A stretch of DNA of 64,000 nt. It comes from an uncultured Aquimarina sp. (GTDB lineage Bacteria > Bacteroidota > Bacteroidia > Flavobacteriales > Flavobacteriaceae). Positions 40,565 to 49,499 of the stretch are shown here, in pieces. How positions within the stretch are numbered: the first letter of the stretch is position 1; the number at the start of each line of letters is the position of its first letter. Below the pieces are notes generated by a model. It was not told where the DNA came from. It made no database searches and worked only from the letters and a program-made list of their open reading frames with translations. A program made the position numbers and the translations under genes. The DNA lies in contig NZ_CANLOZ010000005.1 of assembly GCF_947492965.1 (NCBI RefSeq), positions 310,001 to 374,000 on the forward strand, in the 5' to 3' direction.

Positions 40565-40814
40565 ACTATTATATTAGACAAAATAACTCGAACAAGTGTG
40601 ACATAGGATGGAAAAAATTATGCATTTATTCTATATTCACTATGAGTTCTAACAAATTATCTATCCATAGTTTTCTATCCATCCCTGTTAAAAAGTACAA
40701 TTCTTAGTCCTTTTTTTGTAGCATGAAAACCTTGATTATAAAAGACCTTTGTGATGTAATTATTCACAACAATTGTGAAACAACTTATATCAATAATCAT
40801 TAAAATCAAGAACT

Positions 40815-41168
40815 ATGAAATTTGTAACCAAAAGAATACACGCTTTCTTAGATTATCCTGTTGCTATTGCATTAATGGCACTCCCATTTTTATTAAACTT
40901 AGGTCAGTCGAACCCGTTAGCTTTATGGCTTTCTGTTACTACTGGTATGGCAGCATTATTACTGACCATATTAACTGATCATCATTTAGGTATCATTAAA
41001 GTGATTCCTTATAAAGGACATTTATTGGTAGACTTTCTTGTAGCCATTGTATTTATTATAGCTCCTTTTATTTTTTCCTTTAAAGGTATCGATGCCTATT
41101 ATTACTGGATTAATGGAGCTGCAGTACTTACTGTGGTAAGTTTACACAAATCCGAACTAGCTATTTAA
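40815..41168 (+). CDS. SPW-repeat-like small membrane protein
   Basis: 117 residues with four membrane segments. RIHAFLDYPVAIALMALPFLL and YKGHLLVDFLVAIVFIIAPFIF are internal repeats of the kind found in SPW-repeat proteins. Function unknown. It has its own terminator. Confidence 0.72.
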   Translation: MKFVTKRIHAFLDYPVAIALMALPFLLNLGQSNPLALWLSVTTGMAALLLTILTDHHLGIIKVIPYKGHLLVDFLVAIVFIIAPFIFSFKGIDAYYYWINGAAVLTVVSLHKSELAI

Positions 41169-41199
41169 TATAGGTCAAGAACGAATATTGTTCATCATT

Positions 41200-41245
41200 G
41201 TGGAGATAAATTGTAGAGCAACACTATCGTTTGTCTCCACTTTTT
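41200..41245 (+). terminator. Intrinsic terminator of the SPW-like gene
   Basis: GTGGAGA (41200-41206) pairs with TCTCCAC (41234-41240), extended by AAA/TTT inside, followed by TTTTT. Confidence 0.78.
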
Positions 41246-41289
41246 GTATAAATTAGAATCGTACTTTTAAGAAGGTAGATATATTTATA

Positions 41290-42105
41290 ATGACCACTAC
41301 TCCGTTTCAATTTAAAAAAGCAAATCGTTTCATTCCCCATATTTTATTAGTTGGGATCGGAATTGGCACTGCTAATTATATAATGAATGGTTCTTTAAAT
41401 TGGATACAATGGTGCATCCAATCACTATCTACAAGTCTTATTATCGGTTATACGCTCGTAGCTATTGGATTGAATAAATCATGGTTCACAACAATCTTCA
41501 CTTCAAAAGCCAAAGTGTATATCGTTGTCACAATAATATTCTTTTTACTGGGAATATTTGCTACAGAAATAGAGCATTTGATCCGATCTCTGATTTTTAA
41601 GAGCCAACAATTTCGTCTATTTTCATCTGGAAAAATGTACTGGTTTAACGGTATTATTTCTTTACTATTAGGATTTAGTTTTTTTCAAAATCAGGTTTTA
41701 AAAAATAAAACGACAGAATCTGCACCAGTGGAAGATAAGAAGGCACCAATCATAGAAGAATATACTTCCAGTATCACTAGTGTTCCCGTAAAGCAAGGTG
41801 AAAATATTCTTCTCATCCCTATTAAGGATATTGTTTATTTTGAAGCTTTTGACAACTATTCTTTTGTATATAATGATAAAGGTGAAAAAAAACTATGCGA
41901 CTATTCCTTATTATTTCTAGAAAAACGATTGGATAAAAATTTTTCGAGAGTCCATAGAAAATATATTGTCAATAAAACGTATATCAAAAAAATAACACCT
42001 CATCTAAATGGTCGTTATATTATTGCTTTTACCATAAATTTAGAAGCTATTACCAGCAGTAAGAGCTATATTGATACGATTCGGAAGCTTATAAAAATCG
42101 AGTAA
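41290..42105 (+). CDS. Membrane-anchored LytTR transcription regulator
   Basis: 271 residues. Four predicted membrane segments in the first 140 residues, then a LytTR DNA-binding domain (about 175-270) with ILLIPIKDIVYFEAFDNYSFVY and RVHRKYIVNKTYI. This architecture is common in Bacteroidota and implies membrane-linked control of nearby or distant genes. The target genes are not evident. Confidence 0.87.
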   Translation: MTTTPFQFKKANRFIPHILLVGIGIGTANYIMNGSLNWIQWCIQSLSTSLIIGYTLVAIGLNKSWFTTIFTSKAKVYIVVTIIFFLLGIFATEIEHLIRSLIFKSQQFRLFSSGKMYWFNGIISLLLGFSFFQNQVLKNKTTESAPVEDKKAPIIEEYTSSITSVPVKQGENILLIPIKDIVYFEAFDNYSFVYNDKGEKKLCDYSLLFLEKRLDKNFSRVHRKYIVNKTYIKKITPHLNGRYIIAFTINLEAITSSKSYIDTIRKLIKIE

Positions 42106-42286
42106 TCTTACATATTAAATAAAAAGTAATTTGAAGACTTCCATACAGATTGCATGGAATGTCATTCACCTTTTTCCCTGTATCATTCGCCAATCATACA
42201 GACCACTCACCCTTTTTCGCTTTTATAAATAACTTCATTTCAATTATTTGCAATTCAAACAACATTGAATTTTAAAATAATTAATT

Positions 42287-42940
42287 ATGGAAATTGCTCA
42301 TCAACTAAACATTTTAGTGCATATTATAACTGGTGCTATAGCACTCCTACTCGGAATAATTGCTTTAACCGTTATCAAAGGTGGTAAAACACATAACAAA
42401 ACTGGAAGGTACTTCTTAAAACTTATAGCTATTGTTATTGCAACTGGCCTGATGGGAGTATTTATCTTTGGACGAAATACATTCTTATTAGTTATTACGG
42501 TACTAAGCGGGTATGTTTCATTTTCTGGATATCGGGTATTACTTCTAAAATCCAATATCCCGAAGAAAGTAGATATTCTTGCTTCTATGGTTAGTCTTTT
42601 GGTATTAGGATATTTTCTGTATTATTTCGAATCCATTGGAATGATTTGGTCACCTGTAGTCATCTATAGTACAGTAGGAGCTTTACTATTTGTAATCACA
42701 TATGATTTTCTAAAATATTTAATTCCGATTGGTACTTATAAAAAACATCGAATTTGGATATACGAACATATTTATAAAATGATTAGTGCTTTTTCGGCCT
42801 TACTATCTGCTTTTTCCGGAACAGTATTAGAAAAATATCAACCTCATAGCCAATACATCCCATCTGTATTAAGTATGCTTTTAATTATAGCTTTTATGGT
42901 CTATGTCTACAAAAATGGATTAAAAAAAATCCCGAAATGA
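42287..42940 (+). CDS. DUF2306-like membrane protein
   Basis: 217 residues, about seven membrane helices. NILVHIITGAIALLLGIIAL and KTHNKTGRYFLK place His residues in the pattern (H...G..AL..G...H...G) of DUF2306 and related heme-like membrane proteins. Function unknown. It follows the LytTR gene on the same strand. Confidence 0.65.
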   Translation: MEIAHQLNILVHIITGAIALLLGIIALTVIKGGKTHNKTGRYFLKLIAIVIATGLMGVFIFGRNTFLLVITVLSGYVSFSGYRVLLLKSNIPKKVDILASMVSLLVLGYFLYYFESIGMIWSPVVIYSTVGALLFVITYDFLKYLIPIGTYKKHRIWIYEHIYKMISAFSALLSAFSGTVLEKYQPHSQYIPSVLSMLLIIAFMVYVYKNGLKKIPK

Positions 42941-43074
42941 TAAAAATAACTCGATGTTAGAAGCATATAAGCTAGTATTCATTTAATTAAAGTATATTGT
43001 AGAAGTCTCTTATTTATTTCTCAGAACCTACTTAGAATTACTTGGCTCCATAACAACCAAAGCCTATAGACCAT

Positions 43075-43968
43075 ATGCTAAAAAAAATTCTGAAAATTGT
43101 TCTACTTATAGTTATTGTAGTGGGTGTTATTATGGGTTTTTATGTTCACAATTCTGCTCCGTATGCTATTATCAAACCGCTAAGAATTAATGAAAAGCTA
43201 GCTCCATCGGATTTAGGACTGGAAAGCGAAACTTTTGAAATTTCGGCTACTGATGCTATAAAACTAAAAGGATATTTGATAAAAAGTAACCTAGACACCA
43301 AAAAAGGAATTATAATCTTTATACACGGAATCGGAAGTTGCAAAGAACATGGATTAGGAGTTGCCAAATTACTTTCGAAACAGGGTATCGAAACCATAGT
43401 TTTTGATGGAAGAGCGCATGGAGAAAGTGATGGTGAATTTACGACCTATGGATTTCATGAAAAAAAAGACATTTCTAAAATCGTAGATTGGATCCAAGCG
43501 AAAAACCAAAATATCGACATTGGAATATGGGGAAATTCACTTGGTGGTGCGATTGCCATCCAAGCATTAGCATTTGACAACCGAATTAAATTCGGAGTTA
43601 TCGAAAGTACATTCACAGAAATGGATCAAGTCGTATACGATTACTCAAAGAAAATGATGAAAGGAATCATTATCAAACCTATTTCGGATTATGCACTACG
43701 AAGAGCGGGAGAAATTGCAGATTTCGATCCCGATCAGGTAAAACCTATCCTTTCTGTTAAAAAAATTCAACAACCAGTACTTATTGCACATGGTGATGCC
43801 GATCAAAATATTGACGTTACCTATGGGAAACAATTATACGAAAGTCTAAAATCGGAAGATAAAGAACTTATCATTGTGGAAGATGGCGGACATGTAGGTC
43901 TTGCCGAGCAAGGCGGAGCAGCATATACTAAGAAATTGATGGCATTTATCAATAAGTATTTGGAATAA
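43075..43968 (+). CDS. Alpha/beta hydrolase, membrane-anchored
   Basis: 297 residues. An N-terminal membrane segment (about 5-24), oxyanion-hole region FIHGIGSCKEHG, nucleophile elbow GNSLGG, an acid in AHGDADQNID and the catalytic His in DGGHVG. Resembles the BAAT/YqiA-like or serine aminopeptidase S33 group. Substrate unknown. It shares a plus-strand run with the DUF2306-like and DUF418 genes. Confidence 0.88.
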   Translation: MLKKILKIVLLIVIVVGVIMGFYVHNSAPYAIIKPLRINEKLAPSDLGLESETFEISATDAIKLKGYLIKSNLDTKKGIIIFIHGIGSCKEHGLGVAKLLSKQGIETIVFDGRAHGESDGEFTTYGFHEKKDISKIVDWIQAKNQNIDIGIWGNSLGGAIAIQALAFDNRIKFGVIESTFTEMDQVVYDYSKKMMKGIIIKPISDYALRRAGEIADFDPDQVKPILSVKKIQQPVLIAHGDADQNIDVTYGKQLYESLKSEDKELIIVEDGGHVGLAEQGGAAYTKKLMAFINKYLE

Positions 43969-44047
43969 AATGAGTCATAAATGCACGATAACAAAGACTA
44001 GAATTTGATAAAACACATTACGATATCTAAAAAAGTTAAAAAGAACA

Positions 44048-45202
44048 ATGAGCACTAAAACAAGGATACACATCTTAGATGTATTGCGAGGCTTCGCTAT
44101 CGTTTCTATCATGCTTTTACATTCTATAGAACATTTCGACATCTATTATTTTCCCGAACACTTGCCTGCTTGGATGAAGTCTCTAGATGGAGCCATATGG
44201 GAAACCATGTTCTTTTTATTTAGCGGTAAGTCCTATTCTATTTTTGCTTTATTATTTGGGGTCACCTATGCCATTCAGCTTTCTAGACAAAAAGAGAAAG
44301 GACAGTCTTTTGCAGGAAGATTTGCCTGGCGAATGGTATTATTATTTGCCTTTGGAATCCTTAATTCAGCATTTTTTCAAGGAGATGTATTAACTATATA
44401 TGCAGTATTAGGAGTATTGTTAATTCCATTTTCCAAGTTGAAAGACAGTATCATTTTAGGTATTGCAATAATCCTTTTAGTATTACCATATGAGTGGTCA
44501 AATCTAATATATGCCTTACAGCATCCCGATGAAAAAATCAATGATCCTATCTCCTGGAGTTATTTTGGTAAGATGCTAACATACGTTGGAGAACCTTCAT
44601 TATGGGATACTATAATCGGAAATCTAACGAACGGAAAAATAGGCGTTTTACGTTGGAACTGGGAAAACGGAAGGTTTTTCACTATTCTAGCGCTTTTTCT
44701 ATTAGGATATCTATTAGGGAAACATCAAAAATTTCATGAAACTGATAAGAACTTAGAATTTTGGACACAAATCCTAAAGATTTCAATAATTGCTTTCATT
44801 CCGTTATATTTTTTAAAACGAAACATGGATCATTTTATCGAAAGTGATATAATTCGAAGATCTGCTTTAACTATAGAAACTAGCATTACCAATTTTTCAT
44901 TCATGCTGGTACTCGTGTCAGGAATTACCTTACTTTTTTATAAAACAAAGGCTCGAAATGTATTGATGTATTTTTCTCGGTTCGGGCGCATGAGCATGTC
45001 TAATTATATCATACAATCCATTCTGGGAGGAGCGATATTCTATGGTTGGGGATTAGGTTTATACAAATATACAGGCGCAACCTATGGATTATTAATCGGT
45101 TTAGCACTTACAATTGTAACTGGTATATTCTGTAAATGGTGGGCAAAACGATATAAACAAGGACCATTTGAAACCTTATGGCATAAAGCTACCTGGATTT
45201 AG
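44048..45202 (+). CDS. DUF418 membrane protein (YeiB-like)
   Basis: 384 residues, about ten membrane helices. It starts RIHILDVLRGFAIVSIMLLHS, the acyltransferase-like (HGSNAT/YeiB) opening, and ends with the DUF418 block (FGRMSMSNYIIQSI...GPFETLWHKATW). Its function is unclear. It is the last ordinary chromosomal gene before the cassette array. Confidence 0.88.
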   Translation: MSTKTRIHILDVLRGFAIVSIMLLHSIEHFDIYYFPEHLPAWMKSLDGAIWETMFFLFSGKSYSIFALLFGVTYAIQLSRQKEKGQSFAGRFAWRMVLLFAFGILNSAFFQGDVLTIYAVLGVLLIPFSKLKDSIILGIAIILLVLPYEWSNLIYALQHPDEKINDPISWSYFGKMLTYVGEPSLWDTIIGNLTNGKIGVLRWNWENGRFFTILALFLLGYLLGKHQKFHETDKNLEFWTQILKISIIAFIPLYFLKRNMDHFIESDIIRRSALTIETSITNFSFMLVLVSGITLLFYKTKARNVLMYFSRFGRMSMSNYIIQSILGGAIFYGWGLGLYKYTGATYGLLIGLALTIVTGIFCKWWAKRYKQGPFETLWHKATWI

Positions 45203-45292
45203 ACGATTATCAAGAATATAACTGATCATAAAATAGACTTATCGTACGAATCGATAGAATTTTTAGTAAATTCCGATCACAAAACAAAAAAC

Positions 45293-45333
45293 AACCGTTG
45301 AATTAAACGTTTAATATACGTTTGTAAACGGTT
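45293..45333. repeat. Palindromic cluster of ACGTTT-like repeats before the array
   Basis: AACCGTT (45293-45299) and AACGGTT (45327-45333) bracket a perfect 14-bp palindrome, ATTAAACGTTTAAT (45302-45315). Four related hexamers (ACCGTT, ACGTTT, ACGTTT, ACGGTT) occur at 45294, 45307, 45318 and 45328. It lies 41 bp before the first cassette boundary and could be an operator or the remains of an attI-like site. Confidence 0.5.
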
Positions 45334-45373
45334 ACATAATAATAAATATACACACAAGTGCACATATCACTAC

Positions 45374-45381
45374 GTTGTGGC
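45374..45381 (+). other. First cassette boundary (GTTGTGGC)
   Basis: R'-type box that starts cassette 1. Its exact reverse complement GCCACAAC is at 45860-45867, at the 3' end of the same cassette. The preceding bases CACATATCACTAC resemble the right arm of the long repeats (CGACACATATATTAAAC). Confidence 0.65.
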
Positions 45382-45444
45382 AAATACTAAATCCTCTGAT
45401 TAAATCAAAAATTCATAATTATTATCCATAAACTAATATCATAT

Positions 45445-45849
45445 ATGTTGAGTTCGTATAATCTACCAGGGATATTCCTTATAATTATTTCTTGTATAAT
45501 TTTTTACAACTCAAAGTTTGAAAAAAATGTTTTTGACAATGTAAAAATTGTCGACGTACAAGTAATCGAAGCTCCTAAATCATGTAAAAATGTTTGGAAA
45601 CGAGCTTCTTGCAAAGTTAAATATAATGGGAAAATTCATGTAATTACAGTTGGTAATAAATATTGTAAAAATGTTTCTGGAAAAAGGCAAATTAAAATGA
45701 AGACCAATTTTGACGGTTCTAAATTAATTTTTTTGAATCAAAAAACTACAGATTTCAATAATAGTTTTGGAGGTGGATTTATATGCTTATTCTTTGGAGT
45801 TTTTTTGATGTTTAAAGCATATAAAGCTTCAAAAAAACACTTTAATTAA
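45445..45849 (+). CDS. Cassette 1: DUF3592-like double-pass membrane protein
   Basis: 134 residues: an N-terminal membrane segment (about 8-22), a beta-rich central domain with two Cys pairs (SCKNVWKRASCKVKYNGK...YCKNVSGK) and a C-terminal membrane segment (about 110-125). The outline resembles DUF3592 proteins and the cassette 13 product at 55116. Function unknown. It is the only gene of cassette 1 and is followed directly by attC1. Confidence 0.65.
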   Translation: MLSSYNLPGIFLIIISCIIFYNSKFEKNVFDNVKIVDVQVIEAPKSCKNVWKRASCKVKYNGKIHVITVGNKYCKNVSGKRQIKMKTNFDGSKLIFLNQKTTDFNNSFGGGFICLFFGVFLMFKAYKASKKHFN

Positions 45850-45859
45850 AAAAATACTT

Positions 45860-46031
45860 GCCACAACACTATATATGTGATCATAGCAGTTAAGTGATGA
45901 ATCGATTGGTTATTTTATATTTATGAAGGCGCAATGCTTGCAAAAGGTAAAAGTTAGCAACCAATGCTCAGAAATATCGAAAAGCACGGTAACATTTTGC
46001 CCTGCAACGACACATATATTAAACGTTAGCA
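45860..46031 (+). repeat. attC1-like site, long class (A)
   Basis: R'' GCCACAAC (45860-45867), left arm ATATATGTG...GCAG, right arm CTGC...CACATATAT, R' GTTAGCA (46025-46031). The long inner part has its own inverted repeat ATTGGTT/AACCAAT. It is about 170 bp and shares most of its length with the sites ending at 50553, 55669, 58791 and 59382. Confidence 0.8.
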
Positions 46032-46043
46032 TTAATTTGAGAA

Positions 46044-46391
46044 ATGCGGAAAACAAAAAATATATTCATAATTGTATACTTAATTCTGACTATTATTATT
46101 GTTATATACTTAGATTATCAAATTAAAATATATAATCCGATTTTTTATACCGGAAAAGTAAATGGATATTTAACTAGATTCGTTACGATAATAATACTGA
46201 GCACCTTATTTTATGTTATTAATAATATAAACTCAAAAAGAAAATTAGTACACCTCTTATACTCTGGAATTAAAGGATTTGTTATAGGTATTATTTTTGG
46301 ATTAATAAGTTATATAATTATGGAGGCAGACAATGGAATTATTTATCAAATTATAGCTATTATTATATGTTATTTATCTTATTATGGGTAA
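46044..46391 (+). CDS. Cassette 2: small membrane protein
   Basis: 115 residues, four predicted membrane helices (about 7-25, 40-57, 75-93, 98-113) and little else. I do not recognise the family. First of two genes in cassette 2; 17 bp separate it from the next gene. Confidence 0.6.
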   Translation: MRKTKNIFIIVYLILTIIIVIYLDYQIKIYNPIFYTGKVNGYLTRFVTIIILSTLFYVINNINSKRKLVHLLYSGIKGFVIGIIFGLISYIIMEADNGIIYQIIAIIICYLSYYG

Positions 46392-46408
46392 AAAAAATCA
46401 GGTGAAAA

Positions 46409-47155
46409 ATGATTAGAAAAGACGTAAAAAAAACACTTGTTGGAATGTTGAGTCTATTAATTTGTTCATTATCATTTGGACAATCTTTTGAAGGGGAATT
46501 GACTTATAAAGTAGAGTTCGATATTAAATCCCAAAAAATTGGAAGCTACGAAATCACTAAAGAACAAGTTATAGAAAAGATGAAGAACGATGGTGAATTC
46601 TATGATACTATTAAAATCTTAATCAAAAACGGTAATTATATAAAAAAATTAAACACTAGATCTGAACAAAAAGCTATTTATAAATCTGACCTAAATAAGA
46701 TTTATTCTTTTCAAAAAGATTTTGATCATGTCACCATAACAAACGCCAATAAATTTAATTCGATGAATATTGATTTTAAAGAGCGTAAAATTCAAAAAAT
46801 AGACTCAACAAAAATCATTAATGGAATATCTTGTAAACTAATAAAACTTTCTTGGGGAAAACTAGCTGAAGAATATTATTTCTATAACACAAAGACGGTT
46901 AAACTTAATCCTCAACTTTTTAAAAAACATAATTTTGAATATTTAAATGAGATTATTGAATTGAGTAATTCATATCCTCTAGAGATAATAAAAACTTTAA
47001 ATAATTCTATTAAAATAAAAATGACATTAATTGACATTTCTAAAGAGCTAATTGATGATAAGTTATTTAAATTGCCAGAATTTGAAAAAGCAGAAAAAGA
47101 CTATGCTGAGATGATGTTAGAAATGGGATTTGAAGTTATGAAAATAAAAAACTAA
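46409..47155 (+). CDS. Cassette 2: GLPGLI-like exported protein
   Basis: 248 residues with a signal peptide ending SFGQ and a mature part starting SFEGELTYKVEF, the beginning typical of Bacteroidota GLPGLI or DUF4412-like periplasmic beta proteins. The central INGISCKLIKLSW and EEYYFYNTKTVKLNP blocks fit a beta-barrel-like lipid-binding fold. Its stop codon (47153-47155) lies inside the R'' box of attC2. Confidence 0.6.
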   Translation: MIRKDVKKTLVGMLSLLICSLSFGQSFEGELTYKVEFDIKSQKIGSYEITKEQVIEKMKNDGEFYDTIKILIKNGNYIKKLNTRSEQKAIYKSDLNKIYSFQKDFDHVTITNANKFNSMNIDFKERKIQKIDSTKIINGISCKLIKLSWGKLAEEYYFYNTKTVKLNPQLFKKHNFEYLNEIIELSNSYPLEIIKTLNNSIKIKMTLIDISKELIDDKLFKLPEFEKAEKDYAEMMLEMGFEVMKIKN

Positions 47156-47223
47156 TGCTAACAATTTGTATAGTTCATTTGCTTCTGGAAGGAAGCAAAC
47201 GCACCATACAAGAGACGTTATCT
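47156..47223 (+). repeat. attC2-like site, short class (B), 68 bp
   Basis: R'' TGCTAAC, L'' TTGTAT (47166-47171), variable stem TTTGCTTC/GAAGCAAA (47178-47185 and 47192-47199), L' ATACAA (47206-47211), R' GTTATCT (47217-47223). Unpaired bases separate the R and L boxes as in known attC hairpins. TAATGCTAAC ending at 47162 is the exact complement of the cassette's first 10 bases (46025-46034). Confidence 0.88.
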
Positions 47224-47244
47224 AGCATTACTTAAATTACTAAA

Positions 47245-47763
47245 GTGAAATTTTTAAAAAGACTAATATCACCAAAAAGAAGTCAAGAAGAAATCCAATC
47301 GGAATGGAAAAAGCTTCTGGAAAAGGTTGCTAGTTCTTTGACAAATGACAAGCTTGAATATCCAATAATTCTTTTTTGTCACGTCCCTTGGGATTTTGAA
47401 GTGTTTTATAGTTCAACCGAATTAATTGGTGAATCTATTGGAGGACATTGGGGATTAAATGACTACTTTTCATCAGAAACAGATGAATTTGAAATAATAG
47501 TTGATAGTTCAGGAAATACCTTTAAACTATCTCACGAACATTACCATAAGGAAACAAAAACTGGATTTTCCTACCCTTCAAAAATTGTGGGAACAGAAAC
47601 TTTAAATAATCTGAAGAAAAAAATTATAACAGGAAGTAATTCTTTCGTTTCTGACGTTTATCCAGAAAGAGATAATGAAATAAAAGATAAATTAGCTGAC
47701 CTTGATAATTTGAACTCAATACAAGAAGTAATAAATTATGTCGGGAAGTATATGCAATTCTAA
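47245..47763 (+). CDS. Cassette 3: hypothetical protein
   Basis: 172 residues from a GTG start. Unknown family. Soluble: a basic helical N-terminus (KFLKRLISPKRSQEEIQSEWKKLL), a central beta portion (IILFCHVPWDFEVFYSS), a short YHKETKTGF-type segment and a helical end. No signal peptide. It is the only gene in its cassette. Confidence 0.6.
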   Translation: MKFLKRLISPKRSQEEIQSEWKKLLEKVASSLTNDKLEYPIILFCHVPWDFEVFYSSTELIGESIGGHWGLNDYFSSETDEFEIIVDSSGNTFKLSHEHYHKETKTGFSYPSKIVGTETLNNLKKKIITGSNSFVSDVYPERDNEIKDKLADLDNLNSIQEVINYVGKYMQF

Positions 47764-47771
47764 AAAAAACA

Positions 47772-47963
47772 CTAGATAACAACACCTATGCGATAGTGTG
47801 GGATTTCGGTTTAATCGAAAGGTCATTGCCTATTTAGTTTGTCACCAAAGATTTAAATTTAGTATTTTAGAAAATATAAAAACAGAACATAACCTTCGGC
47901 TAAGTGCTTGATCAAAAACCTTTGATTTTCTGTTCCCGCACTACGCATAACTAAACGTTGTGA
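47772..47963 (+). repeat. attC3-like site, long and distinct
   Basis: R'' CTAGATAAC (47772-47780) complements the cassette start GTTATCTAG (47217-47225) 9/9. Left arm TATGCG-A-TAGTG-T-GGGA (47787-47803) pairs with TCCCGCACTACGCATA (47934-47949). R' GTTGTGA (47957-47963). The 130-bp inner part differs from class A but also contains nested repeats. Confidence 0.85.
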
Positions 47964-48001
47964 TGCATTCAAACAAACTCACTTAACTATAATAAATAAG
48001 A

Positions 48002-48841
48002 ATGAGACCATTTCTAAAAGCTTTTCTCTTTTTAATAATCTTATGGATAATTGATTTTTTATTTCGAAAGGGGTTTATCGCAAACTTTTTTCCCTTCCAG
48101 TTGCCTCATAATCTTACAATATTATTCTTGTTTTCATTATTTGTATTTTTCAGTTTGTTAATTACCAAATGGTTTTGCAAAAAGGATAAAATGACGCTGA
48201 AAGATTTAGGAATTTCATTGGATTCAAAAAACCGATTCGAATTTCTTTACGGATTTTTAATTGGATTTGTTCTATGGGCAATTGTTTCAATTGTACAATC
48301 CTACACAGCAGAGTTCTCATGGCAATTAAGACCCAACATCTCACTTTTTAATATCATTTATGGACTCCTTTTCATTTTTATCGCAGATTTAGGTACAGAG
48401 CTTTTTACAAGAGGCTACCCATTGAAAAGATTGGAAGATAGTTTTGGAGCTAATGCTGCAATTATCATCATGGTTTTCTTTGTAGGATTTAAAAGTTATT
48501 CGTTTGAAAATCAAGGTGAATTGCTCATATATAGTATTTTAATTCCTGCGTTACATACTGTTTTTTTCAGCATCATCTATTTTAAAACTAAAAGATTGGG
48601 TGCAGCTTTAGGAGTTCATACAGGCGCTAATTTTGTAACAATAAGTGTTTTTGACTTAAGAATAGAACAACCAATGCAAGCAATTCCATCAGGAATTTTT
48701 CAATCAAATATTGATTTAGAAACTTTATCACTCACTGCTTTGCAACTTCCATGGGTTTTCATGGCTTTAATATTTAGTATTGCTACTTATTTTTGGTGGA
48801 TAAAATATAAACGCAACAAAACACTGTATAAACGGCATTAA
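48002..48841 (+). CDS. Cassette 4: CPBP/CAAX protease-like membrane protein, likely inactive
   Basis: 279 residues, about eight membrane helices in the arrangement of CPBP family glutamic-type intramembrane proteases. The first motif, normally EExxxR, reads TELFTR; the second, FxxxH, lacks its His (FVGFKSYSF); the HxxxN motif remains (HTGAN). With the first Glu and the His missing, proteolysis is doubtful. The last codons lie in the attC4 left arm. Confidence 0.75.
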   Translation: MRPFLKAFLFLIILWIIDFLFRKGFIANFFPFQLPHNLTILFLFSLFVFFSLLITKWFCKKDKMTLKDLGISLDSKNRFEFLYGFLIGFVLWAIVSIVQSYTAEFSWQLRPNISLFNIIYGLLFIFIADLGTELFTRGYPLKRLEDSFGANAAIIIMVFFVGFKSYSFENQGELLIYSILIPALHTVFFSIIYFKTKRLGAALGVHTGANFVTISVFDLRIEQPMQAIPSGIFQSNIDLETLSLTALQLPWVFMALIFSIATYFWWIKYKRNKTLYKRH

Positions 48842-48868
48842 AACGACCGCTTATACTAACCGTTATGT
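48813..48868 (+). repeat. attC4-like site, short class (B)
   Basis: R'' GCAACAAAAC (48813-48822, 8/10 complementary to the cassette start at 47957), left arm GTATAAACGG (48826-48835), right arm CCGCTTATAC (48847-48856), R' GTTATGT (48862-48868). The stop codon of the CPBP-like gene falls in the loop. Confidence 0.75.
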
Positions 48869-48876
48869 TTAATTAA

Positions 48877-49224
48877 ATGATGACTTTAGAAGAATTAAGA
48901 TCAAATATAAAATGGTGGGAATCCAAAAGATGGATATATAATGTTTTGGTTGGATTATTTGGAGTAGTAGCTATTTTTAATGCTCTAGCCGAAAGCCCTT
49001 ATCGCTGGACTTTGGATGATACATTGGGGGTTATTATCTGGGGAATCGGAGCGAATATATTTTATTCTTTGGGGACTTTAGTGGAATTGTTTGATTGGTA
49101 TTATTTGAACAATAGAATTGGAATCAAAAAATTTAGACTATCCTTTCTTATTATCGGGACATTTCTAAGTTGTATCTATACCTTCTGGTGTGTTTTAGTT
49201 TACTTTATTGGTTCTGTATGGTAA
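48877..49224 (+). CDS. Cassette 5: small three-helix membrane protein
   Basis: 115 residues, membrane segments about 20-37, 55-76 and 90-112, with a Trp-rich N-terminal helix (IKWWESKRWIYN). Family not recognised. ATG codons at 48877 and 48880 are both possible. Confidence 0.6.
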   Translation: MMTLEELRSNIKWWESKRWIYNVLVGLFGVVAIFNALAESPYRWTLDDTLGVIIWGIGANIFYSLGTLVELFDWYYLNNRIGIKKFRLSFLIIGTFLSCIYTFWCVLVYFIGSVW

Positions 49225-49227
49225 TAA

Positions 49228-49366
49228 AAAATAACCACAACAATATATATATGATCATAACCGCAAAATAATCAATCTTTTGGTTTGTTAACATTTATGT
49301 AGGCAAAATGCTTGCCAAATAGAAAAGCCTACTACTAACAAGGTGTATCAGTAATAGCGGTTTAGG
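49228..49366 (+). repeat. attC5-like region, degenerate
   Basis: Left half is class A-like: CCACAAC (49235-49241), ATATATATATGATCATAACCGC. It then diverges and ends with TACTAACAAGG (49333-49343) and GTTTAGG (49360-49366), a layout repeated in attC6. Possibly two fused sites. Further right, CCATATATGG plus GTCAACA (49444-49463) may be another boundary remnant. Confidence 0.5.
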
Positions 49367-49499
49367 TATAATCTTAAATCATTTTTTCATTTAATTAAGT
49401 TATCTTGTAATCTTAAAAGTAGTTGCTTAAATTCCTTCATAAACCATATATGGAACGTCAACACACATCTTACACAGAAAACATTCAAAATAAAAAACA

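Noticed and set aside
42941..43074. Another attC-like site (AAATAAC...TGTTAGAAGC)
   Set aside because: No paired arms, and no complementary box at the end of the following gene (43968 onward), so the array does not seem to start this far left.
45923..46126. Small ORF starting inside attC1
   Set aside because: It overlaps the repeat and the start of the real gene at 46044 in another frame; similar ORFs are not kept in the other class A copies.
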